A stretch of 64,000 nucleotides of DNA from OLB4 sp002050165. GTDB taxonomy: Bacteria > Bacteroidota > Ignavibacteria > Tepidaquicellales > Tepidaquicellaceae. Positions 9,766 through 19,843 of this stretch are shown piece by piece; position 1 is the stretch's first letter; each line of letters opens with the position of its first letter. A program made the position numbers and the translations under genes. The stretch lies in assembly GCA_030263475.1 (NCBI GenBank), contig SZPC01000004.1:1-64000 (forward strand), written 5' to 3'. The notes under the pieces were generated by a model that had not been told where the DNA came from, searched no databases, and saw nothing but the letters and a program-made list of their open reading frames with translations.

Positions 9766-10386
9766 ATGCAACAACACTTTAGAAAAAATATTATAGTATT
9801 ATTTGTTCTGTTAATACCGGTGTCAGCGGTTGTTTCACAGATAAGTATTCCAAAACCGGACGCAACAACTAATACTGAAAATACGAAAGCAAAGTGGATA
9901 AGTTGGGCAATATTTCAGGCTTTGCCTGTTCCGGTTTATACCGAAGATGCCGGTGAATCGGATAGCAGATTACAATTTGGCCTGAGGTGGAATGTTACTC
10001 CAATCAATATTTCATTCAACGCGAATAAATACGTATCCGACGTACAGTTTTTTATGGTTAACCCGGTCAGGAGGTTTACGGGATCAATAGAATTATTTGT
10101 ACAGCCTGAATGGGCAACTGCGGGTTTTAAAAACGCAGATCTTAACAGGTTTGGCTTAGGAATCGGTTCAAGAATTTTCGTTCCTGTAAAAAATTACGGT
10201 GAAACTTTCGCTGCTTCTATCGGAGCAAAATATACTTTCAGGGGTTCGGAAATGTCTGAGAAAAACGGATACTTAGGATTCGAGGGAGGTATTTATGCGC
10301 TATACGGTATATTCGGTCTGCAGTTGAATTATAATCTCGACGAACGTTCAAGATATAATGTCGGTCTTTATTTTAAATTCTTCTAA
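9766..10386 (+). CDS. Small outer-membrane beta-barrel-like protein
   Basis: 206 residues with a signal peptide (about 1-25, ending AVVSQ). The rest is alternating hydrophobic/polar beta strands, with a C-terminal strand ending in Phe (YNVGLYFKFF), the classic outer-membrane-protein signature. Size suggests an 8-10-stranded barrel. I do not recognise the family. Eight bases separate it from the following MBL lipoprotein gene, so the two are likely co-transcribed and may work together at the envelope. Confidence 0.7.
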   Translation: MQQHFRKNIIVLFVLLIPVSAVVSQISIPKPDATTNTENTKAKWISWAIFQALPVPVYTEDAGESDSRLQFGLRWNVTPINISFNANKYVSDVQFFMVNPVRRFTGSIELFVQPEWATAGFKNADLNRFGLGIGSRIFVPVKNYGETFAASIGAKYTFRGSEMSEKNGYLGFEGGIYALYGIFGLQLNYNLDERSRYNVGLYFKFF

Positions 10387-10394
10387 TTTTAGGA

Positions 10395-11426
10395 ATGAAC
10401 TTTCTTAAGAAAAAAATCTTAGTGCTTTATCTAATGTTATTGACTATTCTATCCGGTTGCGGTCTGCTTTCAATCGGTATTGAAAATATGAACGATGCAA
10501 TATTTTCAAATCCAAAGGTTGTAAAAAATAAAATCACTAATCCGGTTAGGGATGATGTGAAATTATCCGCCCTTTGGGTTGGACACTCCACTGTTTTGCT
10601 TCAGATGGAAGATAAAGTTTTACTTTTGGATCCTGTATTTGAGGATGCAATCGGTGTAGTCATGATGAGAAAAACCGAAGCCGGCCTTGATATGAAAAAT
10701 ATTTCCAGGCTGGATCATATTCTCGTTTCACATGCACATATGGATCACATGAGTTTGAAATCTATTGGCGATTTGAATGAACTTTTTCCGGGTGCAACGT
10801 TAATCTTTCCTCAGGGAGCTGAAGAATTCCTGCCAGATTACCCAAACCTCGATATGATAAGAATGAAAACAGGTAATTCGTATTCAGCGGGGTTTGTTGG
10901 CGAATCAAAAATTTTTGACGGTTTAAAAGTTACAACTGTTTACGCGTTGCATTTCGGAGGAAGATATGGCTTCGATAGTTATTTGTGGAATTTGCCGGGT
11001 TGTACCGGTTTCATTATTGAGTATAATGACCTCACCGTTTTTTATCCTGGTGATACCGCATACGATAGTGTCGCGTATAAAAGTCTTGGAAATATGTTCG
11101 ATATAGATCTCGTCTTAATGCCTATCGGGCCATGCAGGGATTGCGAATTGCTTACAAACTTTACACACGTTACCCCGTTTGGTGCTCTATTGCTATTGGA
11201 TGACCTGAAGGCTGATTACATGATTCCGGTACATTACGGTTCGATTAGTTACAGGCGCGATCCGGATATCCCACTCTATGCATTGAAGCAATTGATAAAC
11301 GACGCGTCACTCCAATCCGGATCAACAAATAAACAGTCTTACTCGGAAAGAACTATAATACTCGATGAAGGTGAACAATTTATTTTCAAATTTATGGATG
11401 ATAAACCTAAGCCGGAGAACAAATGA
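10395..11426 (+). CDS. MBL-fold metallo-hydrolase lipoprotein (UlaG/NAPE-PLD-like)
   Basis: 343 residues. An N-terminal signal ending in the lipobox LSGC marks a lipoprotein. The metallo-beta-lactamase fold shows an early WVGHSTVLLQ strand, the HxHxDH motif HAHMDH at residues 113-118, a later GDT (PGDTAYD) and PVHYGS near the end, in the order seen in the UlaG/NAPE-PLD/RomA branch (COG2220). Members cleave phosphodiester or lactone substrates; the substrate here is unknown. It is the second gene after the outer-membrane-like gene. Its 3' end overlaps the convergent methyltransferase gene by 20 bases. Confidence 0.85.
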   Translation: MNFLKKKILVLYLMLLTILSGCGLLSIGIENMNDAIFSNPKVVKNKITNPVRDDVKLSALWVGHSTVLLQMEDKVLLLDPVFEDAIGVVMMRKTEAGLDMKNISRLDHILVSHAHMDHMSLKSIGDLNELFPGATLIFPQGAEEFLPDYPNLDMIRMKTGNSYSAGFVGESKIFDGLKVTTVYALHFGGRYGFDSYLWNLPGCTGFIIEYNDLTVFYPGDTAYDSVAYKSLGNMFDIDLVLMPIGPCRDCELLTNFTHVTPFGALLLLDDLKADYMIPVHYGSISYRRDPDIPLYALKQLINDASLQSGSTNKQSYSERTIILDEGEQFIFKFMDDKPKPENK

Positions 11427-12168
11427 ATAGCTGTTCCCATTTTCCGCTTACTAATTTATTTCTTTCAAAATCTCCATAAATTTCGTTTACTTTTAAACCA
11501 CTTGACTTCAACAAGTGAATCATTTCAAATTTATAAAAATATCGCATTGAAAAATCTTCCCTGAATTTTTTAATCCCGCTATCTTCATCCCATTCAAAGA
11601 CTGTTATAAGGTTATTGATTTGTTCAACTGGATCAGGTTCGATGGTTACATATCGCCTGAGTTTTTTCCCGGGTTTATACTCACCTTCAAAATCCATTAA
11701 CGTTTTAGTTGGGTGATGGATTAAATCTGGCATCGGATAAAAAAGGTCTATTATTAATTTAGCGTTTTCATTCATTGCCGATTTTGCACACTTCAAAAAT
11801 GATTGTTGGTCGGCTATTGTGAACATGTGAGAAAATACACGAAAAGGAGCAATGATAAGGTCAAATGTCATATCAAAATTAACACTCCGTGCATCGGCAA
11901 CTGAAACTCTGTAGTGATCTTTCTTTTCTATCTTTTGTTTTAAAATTTTTATCATGTTTCTACTTGCGTCAATACCGTAGATATCAGCACCGGCTCTCAG
12001 GGCATCAACAAAAATTCTTCCCGTTCCGCATCCAATTTCAAGAATTTTACCATCACAATTTAAAATCTCTTCGAGATAAAATTTTTTATCTACAGGCGAT
12101 CTGAGCTTTTCATATACTGTGTCATAAAACTTTGAAGTTGTTGCAAAGTATTTTGCCTTGTACCTCAT
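11407..12168 (-). CDS. Class I SAM-dependent methyltransferase
   Basis: 253 residues. Motif I ILEIGCGTGRIF binds S-adenosylmethionine, followed by the acidic GIDAS loop and the strand FDLIIAPFRVFSHM, as in Methyltransf_11/25 enzymes. The C-terminal third is a mixed alpha/beta lid. There are no signals of a specific substrate, and it stands alone. The ATG start has no strong ribosome site. Its last 20 bases overlap the end of the convergent MBL gene, so mutual transcript interference is possible. Confidence 0.85.
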   Translation of the reverse strand: MRYKAKYFATTSKFYDTVYEKLRSPVDKKFYLEEILNCDGKILEIGCGTGRIFVDALRAGADIYGIDASRNMIKILKQKIEKKDHYRVSVADARSVNFDMTFDLIIAPFRVFSHMFTIADQQSFLKCAKSAMNENAKLIIDLFYPMPDLIHHPTKTLMDFEGEYKPGKKLRRYVTIEPDPVEQINNLITVFEWDEDSGIKKFREDFSMRYFYKFEMIHLLKSSGLKVNEIYGDFERNKLVSGKWEQLFICSPA

Positions 12169-12281
12169 GCTTTGAGCGTGATTAATTTATTTGTTGATAC
12201 ATTTAAATCTTTTTATTTTATTTTTTCGTTGCCGTAAAACATTCATATAACCAACTTAAAAGGTTATCTCAATATCGCAAT

Positions 12282-15200
12282 TTATTTTTTATTACTTATT
12301 TTAACTGGCTTCAAACCCGGTTTGGCAATAATTTCTTTAAGAACTATTTCAATAGCCTTTTCCAGTTGCGGGTCTTTACCATCAGCGTAATCTTGCGGTT
12401 TAATGTCAATCTCAATATCTGGTTCGACTCCGTAATTTTCAATTTTAAAGCCAACATCAACGAACCAGGTAGAAAACTCGGGTTGGGTGGTAATAGTACC
12501 ATCAACCAACCAATTGCGGGGCCAGATACCGACTACACCTCCCCATGTTCTTTTACCGATTAGTTTTCCGAGTTTCATTAATTTAAAGACATGAGAAAAA
12601 ATATCGCCGTCTGAACCGGCTTTTTCATTTGTAATTGCAACCATTGGTCCGGCGGGTGAATCAACCGGATACGCTTCTGCCTCCATCCAGCGCGGTATTC
12701 CGTAACCAATTCTTTTCCTTGCAAGTTTTTCCAGAAGTAACTGTGAAACGTGTCCGCCTCCGTTGAACCTTACATCAATAACAAGTCCATCGTATTTTAA
12801 CTCCGATAAAAAGTAACGATGAAATTCGGAGTATCCCCTCGCTCCCATATCCGGAATGTGTATATATCCAACCTTATTCTTGCTTTTCCTGTGAACATAA
12901 TTTTTATTTCTCTCAACCCAATCACGATACCTGATACCTGTTTCATTTGAACAAATTTTTATGTTGACGGTTTTAAAATTTTTACCGCCTGAATCAGAAA
13001 TTTTAAGATCAATTTCCTTACCGGCAAGGTTTGTTAGCCGGCTGAATGGATGAGTTTTCCTGTCGGTACGCACTCCGTCAACCTCTACAATCTTCATTCC
13101 CGTAGAAATATTAGTGCCGGGCCTCATAAACGGCGCTGTATCTTTTTCGCTCCACGCATCACCTTTTACAATATTTTCAATTGTGTATGAATCTGTTTTA
13201 TTGTCGTAATTAATATCAACACCAAGGAATCCGTGTTTATAAACCGGCGACATTCTGTACTCTCCACCTATTTCATATGCATGTGAAGTGCCCAATTCAC
13301 CCTGCATTTCCCAGATCAAATCGGAAAATTCACCCCTTGAACCAAGCCGGTCAACCAGAGGGTAATAGTTGTCGAAAACGTTGATCCAATCAATGTTTTG
13401 CATATCCTGATTCCAGAAATACTCCCGTTGCAATCGCCATGCTTCCTTGAACATTTGTCGCCATTCGTCCGGATAATTAATCTCAAGGTTAACTCTGGAG
13501 AGGTCAATCCATCCATTAGTTTCAGAATATCCGTCGCGCTCTTTCGTATATTCCGGAGCATTCTTTGTACATTTCAATAACCTTAGTTCTTTATCCATTT
13601 TAACCAATAGTGCATTTTTGTTACCGGAGATGGTTAAATCTTCAACCCGTTCGAATACCTGCTTTTGTTTCCCTTCCTCGAAATCAAAACTATACAGCGA
13701 AGTTGTTACGTCACCTCCATTTTGAGAAGCCCACGAAGTATTAAGCGAGCCTTTGATAGTATCAACAAGATAAAAAAGTTTTCCCTTTGCGGCGACAAGA
13801 TTTGAATAAAGCGCGTCACCTAACGGAAATGCAACTATCCGATCGGTAATACCTTCTAAATCAACTTTAAATCCCGATGAACCTTTGTCATGATCAGGAT
13901 TAACGGATTTATCTTCATCTAATATTGGCTTTGGTTTACTTAGAAAAGGGGGGTTTACATCTTTTGAAAGTACAAGCGCATACAACCTAAACGACATAGG
14001 GAAACCTAGATCAAAATGTGTCGTATCGTAAACAGGGTCGAACACGCGCGTTGATATAAAATAAAGGTAATTCCCTTCCGGATCAAAGACTGGATTATAA
14101 TCTGATAAAACTTTGTTGGTTACCTGATGTGACTTTTCATTCTGTAAGTCGTAAAGGAAAATCACAGAATCTCTTATAGAAGTTGATGATGCATAAGCTA
14201 TCCAGTTTCCGTCCGGTGACCAATCGAAATCATCTATAGGTTTATAAATATTTTTTGTAACAAGTTTTGAAGCTCCGGTTTTCAAATCAACCCAGATTAA
14301 TTCACTCCGGTGGTTCGATAAGATAAGTTCATCCCTTTGGGGATTAATTTTCATCTTACCCGGAATTCCGATATCAATTTTTTCAAACCTCTTAGCATTT
14401 TGAGGATTTTTAAGGTTGTAAACCTCGAGTTTGTATTCGCCACTTTCGTCTGATACGGTAACAATCCTCTTTCCGTCATTAAGAAAGTTTGTACATTTAT
14501 ATCGAACAGCTGCCCTTGATCCATGCTGAACTACCGCACCATTCCAGTTTCCAAATGAGAAACTTTTTCCACGCGAATTTATCGTCAGCGAACTTCCATC
14601 GTTTGAAACTGAAAAGTCTGTCAGGTAATTTATCGCGTTATGGAATTTTCTGCTAAGTTGTTTCCTGCCTCCGCGATAATCAATTTCAATAATTTCACTT
14701 TTATTATTATTCACATCGTATCTGAAGAGGTCTCCGCCGGCATGATAGACAATAAATTTACCGTCGGTGTGTGCGTTCCTTACGTAATACTTTTTGTGTT
14801 CGGTTAGTTTTTGAATTCTCTTTCCGCTCAGATCTGAACTGTAAAGATTTGCAATTCCTTCATGGTCAGAAACAAAATATGCATTCGTACCGATTAACAT
14901 TGTCCCGGCAATATTACCGTTAATATGTTGAAGAAATCTTTTAAACACTCCGTTACCGTTCCTATCAATCCAAAGGTGACCTGCGGTTCCGCCCCTGTAC
15001 CTTTTCCACTTTGCTGGATCACCAATATTCCTTCCGATTAAAGTAACATTTCCGTTAAAAGCTATTTGCGTCGCTTCTCCAAATTTGAGTTTTTTAAATT
15101 CCTTCGATTCTATGTCCATTTCGTAAAGTTCGTAAACAGAGGGAAACGCCTGTCCATAGTTGCTCCTGAATATCAGCTTGTTTTTCTTCCATGTAACCGG

Positions 15201-15470
15201 AAAGGAACTCATTCCAAAAAAAGTTATTCTCTCGCTTACGCCGCCGCCAAATGGCATTAAATATATTTCACTGTTCCCTTCGTCCCTACCCGTGTAAGCA
15301 ATCCATTTCCCATCTTCAGAAATCAACGGATTTAAAACATCGCTTAATACATTTGTTAACCTTATTGCCCGACCGCCTGATATCGGCACCTGCCAAAGGT
15401 CGTCTTCTGATACAAATACAACAGTCGATCCATTGACACAAGGATAACGATAGTAACCTTTTTGATTCAT
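12282..15470 (-). CDS. Tricorn protease homologue (S41 family)
   Basis: 1062 residues, the typical tricorn length. The N-terminal two-thirds are WD40/beta-propeller repeats (IAYTGRDEGNSEIYLMPFGG, DFDWSPDGNWIAYASS). A PDZ-like domain follows, then the S41 core. Catalytic residues of tricorn are recognisable: SH in GTSHAYE, the nucleophile S953 in AGSDGDIF and the Glu in NYGVEPD. There is no signal peptide, so the enzyme is cytoplasmic, where tricorn degrades the oligopeptides released by larger proteases. The M3 peptidase nearby fits the same peptide-turnover route. Monocistronic; the ABC operon ends about 90 bases before its start. Confidence 0.93.
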   Translation of the reverse strand: MNQKGYYRYPCVNGSTVVFVSEDDLWQVPISGGRAIRLTNVLSDVLNPLISEDGKWIAYTGRDEGNSEIYLMPFGGGVSERITFFGMSSFPVTWKKNKLIFRSNYGQAFPSVYELYEMDIESKEFKKLKFGEATQIAFNGNVTLIGRNIGDPAKWKRYRGGTAGHLWIDRNGNGVFKRFLQHINGNIAGTMLIGTNAYFVSDHEGIANLYSSDLSGKRIQKLTEHKKYYVRNAHTDGKFIVYHAGGDLFRYDVNNNKSEIIEIDYRGGRKQLSRKFHNAINYLTDFSVSNDGSSLTINSRGKSFSFGNWNGAVVQHGSRAAVRYKCTNFLNDGKRIVTVSDESGEYKLEVYNLKNPQNAKRFEKIDIGIPGKMKINPQRDELILSNHRSELIWVDLKTGASKLVTKNIYKPIDDFDWSPDGNWIAYASSTSIRDSVIFLYDLQNEKSHQVTNKVLSDYNPVFDPEGNYLYFISTRVFDPVYDTTHFDLGFPMSFRLYALVLSKDVNPPFLSKPKPILDEDKSVNPDHDKGSSGFKVDLEGITDRIVAFPLGDALYSNLVAAKGKLFYLVDTIKGSLNTSWASQNGGDVTTSLYSFDFEEGKQKQVFERVEDLTISGNKNALLVKMDKELRLLKCTKNAPEYTKERDGYSETNGWIDLSRVNLEINYPDEWRQMFKEAWRLQREYFWNQDMQNIDWINVFDNYYPLVDRLGSRGEFSDLIWEMQGELGTSHAYEIGGEYRMSPVYKHGFLGVDINYDNKTDSYTIENIVKGDAWSEKDTAPFMRPGTNISTGMKIVEVDGVRTDRKTHPFSRLTNLAGKEIDLKISDSGGKNFKTVNIKICSNETGIRYRDWVERNKNYVHRKSKNKVGYIHIPDMGARGYSEFHRYFLSELKYDGLVIDVRFNGGGHVSQLLLEKLARKRIGYGIPRWMEAEAYPVDSPAGPMVAITNEKAGSDGDIFSHVFKLMKLGKLIGKRTWGGVVGIWPRNWLVDGTITTQPEFSTWFVDVGFKIENYGVEPDIEIDIKPQDYADGKDPQLEKAIEIVLKEIIAKPGLKPVKISNKK

Positions 15471-15560
15471 AATTTATCAGTTTGTAGTTTTTATGTTTTT
15501 TGAGTTTACTGTAATATTTTACTTTTTTTCAACAACACGTTTTAAGCTATGTTAAAAAAA

Positions 15561-17423
15561 TCATTGAACCAACGCAGTGTTTGTATTATCGCTTTCAAAT
15601 AATTCTTTTTCGCGTTGCTCCCTTAGCTGTTTCGTGTATAAATTATAATATTTGCCTTTCTTTATCATAAGTTGCCTATGGCTACCGTCTTCAACTATTT
15701 CTCCGTTTTGAACAATGAGAATTCTGTTGCAGTTTTTGATTGTAGATAATCTGTGCGCAATAATAATTGAAGTCCTCCCCTTTATTATTTCGTGAATGCT
15801 GTTTTGAATTCTCGCTTCGGTTAATGTATCAATTGAAGATGTAGCCTCGTCCATGATAAAAATCGCCGGATTTGCAAGTACAGCTCTCGCAAACGAAACG
15901 ATTTGTTTTTCGCCCATAGAAAGATTTTCACCGCCCTCACCAACCTGTTCATTAAGTCTGGGAATAAAGTCATCTGCGCTTATGAACTTTAAAGCCCGTA
16001 TTACATCATCGCCTGATGCATTGGAGTTCGAATATTTTATGTTTTCCATTATCGTTCCGCTAAAAAGATGAGGCGTTTGAAGTACAACACCAATCCGTCT
16101 GCGCAGGCTTTCAATTGTTTTATCCATGTAATCTTCACCATCAACTTTAATAACTCCGGAAATTGGTTCATAAAATCTGCAAATCAAGTTTATAATGGTA
16201 GATTTGCCGCCACCGGTTTCTCCAACAAGAGCAATTGATTGACCTGCTTCAATTATAAAGTTGATATTCTTTAATACCGGTTTTCCTTTCTCGTAATGAA
16301 AAGAAACATTTTTAAATTCTATCTTTCCTCTAATATCTTTGAAATCTGTTGCTCCCGGTTTATCGAGTACAGAAACACTTGTATCAATCAAAGAGAATAT
16401 TCGCTCACCTGCTGAAATGCAACCTTGCGCCTGCGCATAAAACCTTGAGATATCAAGTATCGGTTCATAAATCAACGTAGCGTAACCAAAGAAAGCAGCA
16501 AGGGCACCAATTGAAATTTCCGGTGGGAAATCCAATGCCATACTACCGCCCCAATAAATCACAATAGCAGCAGCTACCGAACCACCAAATATTACAAGCG
16601 GAGTATAAAGTGCTGAAAAGAATTCGGATTTGTAAGACGATATTCTCATCTTCTCGCTCAATGAATTGAACTCAACCGAAGCCCTTTGCTCCTGCACCAT
16701 GCTTTTGTTAACTTCTACTCCGGTAATATTTTCATTAAAACTTGCTGTGATTTCACTGTTGAATTTTCTTGACTCACGTGAATATTTCAAAATTAGCATT
16801 CTTATGCGCAGAGAAATCAATACTAACACGGGAATTGTTAACAGTACTACCAGAGCGAGTTTCCAGTTAAAAATAAACATTGCAGATACACAGAACACTA
16901 TCATACCAAATCCCCAGATCGCTTCTATCATCCCCCATGAAATTAATTCCGTTACTTTATTTGAATCTGAAGTTATCCTAGACATTAACCAACCAACTGC
17001 AGATTTATCGTAAAATGAAAATGATAAACTCTGCAATTTGTTAAATAAATCCTGCCTTATATCGTACATTACGAATTCCTGTACCCTTCCGGCAAAGTTA
17101 ATAAAAAAGTAAACACTAATTGCAATCACTAAACCCATTATAAAGTAAATCCCGGAATAGTACCATACCATAGTCAGGTCAGTATCTGGTGAACTTCCGG
17201 ATTTGGACGTTTCAAAATAACTGGTAACAGCAGGGATAACCGCGTTATCAATCAATTTCATCCAGATAACCGGCAGAATGGCTTCAACGGCAGCAACAAT
17301 TAAAACGAATACAATAAACCCAAACAACCATTTTTTATACCGGAGACTATAACCAAATAATCGCCTGAAAAAAGGGATGAGCGCGCCTTTATTTGTAAAG
17401 TTTTTTTCCTGAAATCGCCTCAT
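15561..17423 (-). CDS. ABC exporter half-transporter, subunit with the catalytic Glu (second of a heterodimer)
   Basis: 620 residues: six-helix type I exporter membrane domain (about 30-330) and C-terminal ATPase domain (about 365-600). Walker A is GETGGGKST and Walker B is FIMDEATSSID with the normal Glu, but the signature is degenerate (LSMGEKQ instead of LSGGQ). The partner upstream has the opposite pattern, so one ATP site of the pair is consensus and the other degenerate, as in BmrCD or TM287/288. The gene starts two bases after the partner's stop, with AGGA before the ATG, indicating translational coupling. Likely a multidrug or lipid exporter; the substrate is unknown. Confidence 0.92.
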   Translation of the reverse strand: MRRFQEKNFTNKGALIPFFRRLFGYSLRYKKWLFGFIVFVLIVAAVEAILPVIWMKLIDNAVIPAVTSYFETSKSGSSPDTDLTMVWYYSGIYFIMGLVIAISVYFFINFAGRVQEFVMYDIRQDLFNKLQSLSFSFYDKSAVGWLMSRITSDSNKVTELISWGMIEAIWGFGMIVFCVSAMFIFNWKLALVVLLTIPVLVLISLRIRMLILKYSRESRKFNSEITASFNENITGVEVNKSMVQEQRASVEFNSLSEKMRISSYKSEFFSALYTPLVIFGGSVAAAIVIYWGGSMALDFPPEISIGALAAFFGYATLIYEPILDISRFYAQAQGCISAGERIFSLIDTSVSVLDKPGATDFKDIRGKIEFKNVSFHYEKGKPVLKNINFIIEAGQSIALVGETGGGKSTIINLICRFYEPISGVIKVDGEDYMDKTIESLRRRIGVVLQTPHLFSGTIMENIKYSNSNASGDDVIRALKFISADDFIPRLNEQVGEGGENLSMGEKQIVSFARAVLANPAIFIMDEATSSIDTLTEARIQNSIHEIIKGRTSIIIAHRLSTIKNCNRILIVQNGEIVEDGSHRQLMIKKGKYYNLYTKQLREQREKELFESDNTNTALVQ

Positions 17424-17425
17424 AT

Positions 17426-19276
17426 TTATCCTTGTTTTATCTCGTTTTCAATTTCTTCCTCAATTAACACCTGTAGGTTGTAAATCTTTTTAAAAAATCC
17501 GTCTATTGAGAGTAAATCCTTTTGTGTTCCTTGTTCAATTACTTTTCCTTTGTCGAGTACAATAATCCGGTCGCAATTCTGAATGGATGTAATTCTGTGT
17601 GCAATAACAAACGAGGTTTTATTTTTCATAATCTCAGCAAGAGCTTTTTGAATTTCGAACTCTGTCTCTGTATCGACTGCAGATGTAGAGTCATCCAGAA
17701 CAAATATATCCGGATCAGTGAGCAAAGTTCTTGCAATAGAAACGCGTTGTTTCTGTCCACCCGATAAAGTAACTCCTTTTTCACCGACAACTGTTTCATA
17801 CGACTGCGGAAAGATTTCGGTTATTACATCGTGTATCTTTGCAGCTTTTGCTGCATCAATTACTTCATCTATGTGTGAAGACGGATTGCCGTAAGCAATA
17901 TTTTCTTTCAATGTCCTTGAAAAGAGGAACGGCTTTTGCAACACCACACCAATTCTATTTCTTAGCAACTCTTTTGAATACAATTTCAAAGATTTTCCAT
18001 CGAGTAAAATTTCACCTTCATCCGGTTCAAAAAATCTCATCAATAAGGATATAATCGTTGATTTCCCTGAACCTGAAGGTCCAAGCAGTGCGATTTTTTC
18101 ACCCGGTTTTATTTTAAAACTAATATCGTTCAGTACATGTTTTTCGTTACCATCAGGATATCTGAATGAAATATTCCGGAATTCAATCTCACCTTTCAGT
18201 TTACCGTAACCATTCTCATTAATACCTGTACGGTCTTCCGCCTGAAAATCCAGTATTGAAAAGATTCTCTTTATTGCAACCGTTGTCATTCCCATTTCTG
18301 CAACGACTTGTCCGACTCTTCTCAAGGGCCAGGTTACAAGCATTGCATAGGAATAAAATGCAGTAAGCTCGCCGACTGTTATTACTCCGTTCAGTGCGAA
18401 ATATGCACCCGCGAAAACCGAGATTGACATTTGTGTGTACACTAAAAAATCCGAGAATGGCCAAAAGAATGCATGAAGTTTCAATAATTTTATTCCCCAT
18501 TGGCGTTTGGTTTCATTTTGATTTGTGAATTTTTCAATTTCATATTTCTCTTTTGCAAATGCTTTCACCACTCTAATTCCCGAAAGATTTTCTTGTACTA
18601 TTATTGACAATTTATCCTGCTCTTTTTCGTGCTTAGTCCATATTTCACTTTCCTTTTTAAAAAATATAACCGACCCAACCGCAATAACCGGGACAAGTGC
18701 AACTGCAATTAATGAATAGATAATATTTATGCCATACATCATAATAAATGCAGCGATAAAAATCGTAAGTAGCCGAAGAACGTCAACAACCTGAATCGAA
18801 GCAAATTTCCTTACCGTTTCAACATCACCTGTACAACGTTGTATAAGCTCACCGGTAGGTGTTTTTGAATGATAAGCTAACGGTAATGCCTGTAAGTGAG
18901 AGAACAACCTGTCACGAAGTTTCTTTATCGCCTTTTCGGTTGACGATGCTGATATGGCGCTTGACGAAAATGTAAAGACTCCCCGTAGCAATGAAATAAA
19001 AAGAAAAATCAAACCTAACCAAATTAAAATAATATGCAGATTGTCCGTACGTAGCTCGGGAAGCATAGAATTAAATAATGTCGTAATCATCCCCGTACCA
19101 CCTTTATACGAATCAGAACTTACTGTAAAATATGCTACAATTTTGTCAACTGTAACTTGCAATACTTTCGGTTCAAGCATTCTTATTGCCGTTGCGATTA
19201 TAAGCAGCACTGATGCAAAAACGTAGTTATGCTTCCATTTATCGAGTAGCTGAAAAAGTTTCTTTACATTTTCCAT
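17426..19276 (-). CDS. ABC exporter half-transporter, subunit with degenerate Walker B (first of a heterodimer)
   Basis: 616 residues: six membrane helices (about 15-330) and an ATPase domain (about 360-605). Walker A is GPSGSGKST and the signature is canonical (LSGGQKQR), but Walker B ends in Asp-Asp (VLDDSTSAVD), lacking the catalytic Glu. With its operon partner's consensus Walker B and degenerate signature, this gives one hydrolytic and one non-hydrolytic site. It is first in the two-gene operon. It sits in the inner membrane and exports an unknown compound. Confidence 0.92.
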   Translation of the reverse strand: MENVKKLFQLLDKWKHNYVFASVLLIIATAIRMLEPKVLQVTVDKIVAYFTVSSDSYKGGTGMITTLFNSMLPELRTDNLHIILIWLGLIFLFISLLRGVFTFSSSAISASSTEKAIKKLRDRLFSHLQALPLAYHSKTPTGELIQRCTGDVETVRKFASIQVVDVLRLLTIFIAAFIMMYGINIIYSLIAVALVPVIAVGSVIFFKKESEIWTKHEKEQDKLSIIVQENLSGIRVVKAFAKEKYEIEKFTNQNETKRQWGIKLLKLHAFFWPFSDFLVYTQMSISVFAGAYFALNGVITVGELTAFYSYAMLVTWPLRRVGQVVAEMGMTTVAIKRIFSILDFQAEDRTGINENGYGKLKGEIEFRNISFRYPDGNEKHVLNDISFKIKPGEKIALLGPSGSGKSTIISLLMRFFEPDEGEILLDGKSLKLYSKELLRNRIGVVLQKPFLFSRTLKENIAYGNPSSHIDEVIDAAKAAKIHDVITEIFPQSYETVVGEKGVTLSGGQKQRVSIARTLLTDPDIFVLDDSTSAVDTETEFEIQKALAEIMKNKTSFVIAHRITSIQNCDRIIVLDKGKVIEQGTQKDLLSIDGFFKKIYNLQVLIEEEIENEIKQG

Positions 19277-19320
19277 CGAAAGTAAACTTGAATAAAATTG
19301 ATAACAAATAATAATTCCTG

Positions 19321-19356
19321 AAAAAAAAACCGCGAATCTAAATTTGATCCGCGGTT
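19321..19356 (-). terminator. Minus-strand terminator following a possible microprotein gene
   Basis: An 11-bp stem with one G-U pair (AACCGCGAATC at 19328-19338, GATCCGCGGTT at 19346-19356) is followed on the minus strand by nine T residues. The nearest minus-strand reading frame upstream is the 38-codon ORF at 19382-19498, which suggests that a transcript really crosses this region. Confidence 0.85.
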
Positions 19357-19381
19357 ATTAAAATTCTAAAACTAAGGGGTA

Positions 19382-19498
19382 TTACATCTTTACATTCCTC
19401 CGTTTAACCCACGGAACTGACCGGATAAAATTATCTTCATATACTTCTATTACCACTATCGGTGTGAAGACTATATTTTCGGTTAAAATTATTTTCAT
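19382..19498 (-). CDS. Possible 38-residue microprotein
   Basis: An ATG-started frame of 38 codons (begins MKIILTENIVFTPIVVIEVY, ends RRNVKM) ends 26 bases before a strong terminator. Its first half is hydrophobic with few charges and its end is basic. No ribosome site is visible, and I recognise no family. Short length makes chance possible; the terminator directly behind it is the main support that it is transcribed. A small RNA using the same terminator is the alternative. Confidence 0.3.
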   Translation of the reverse strand: MKIILTENIVFTPIVVIEVYEDNFIRSVPWVKRRNVKM

Positions 19499-19731
19499 TT
19501 TTATAGCATCTGCATATTTGGGTTCGTGGATAACTTGCGTTTACAAAATTAAAAATTATTAGTTTTACTATCAACAAGAACCAGGTAATATTTCGATAAA
19601 ATTTTCGGAAGGTTTCATATTTTTTAAAAAAGATTAAATCCTTTTTAGGTGGACATTAATTCTCCGGATGATTTTATCTTTTCAGTTAACATTATCATTG
19701 TAGTAGTTAATATTCAGTTTGAACATGTTAT

Positions 19732-19761
19732 AAAAAAACCGGCAGCCAATGACTGCCGGTT
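19732..19761 (-). terminator. Terminator of the histone H1-like gene
   Basis: A perfect 9-bp stem (AACCGGCAG at 19737-19745, CTGCCGGTT at 19753-19761) with a 7-base loop is followed on the minus strand by a run of T residues. It lies about 80 bases past the stop at 19844. Confidence 0.88.
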
Positions 19762-19843
19762 CACTTCTTCAACCTACAACCGCTTGCCGAATCAAAAACC
19801 TTGTTCACATATTTCAGATGAAGTTAAAAAGTTCCGGGGCATA

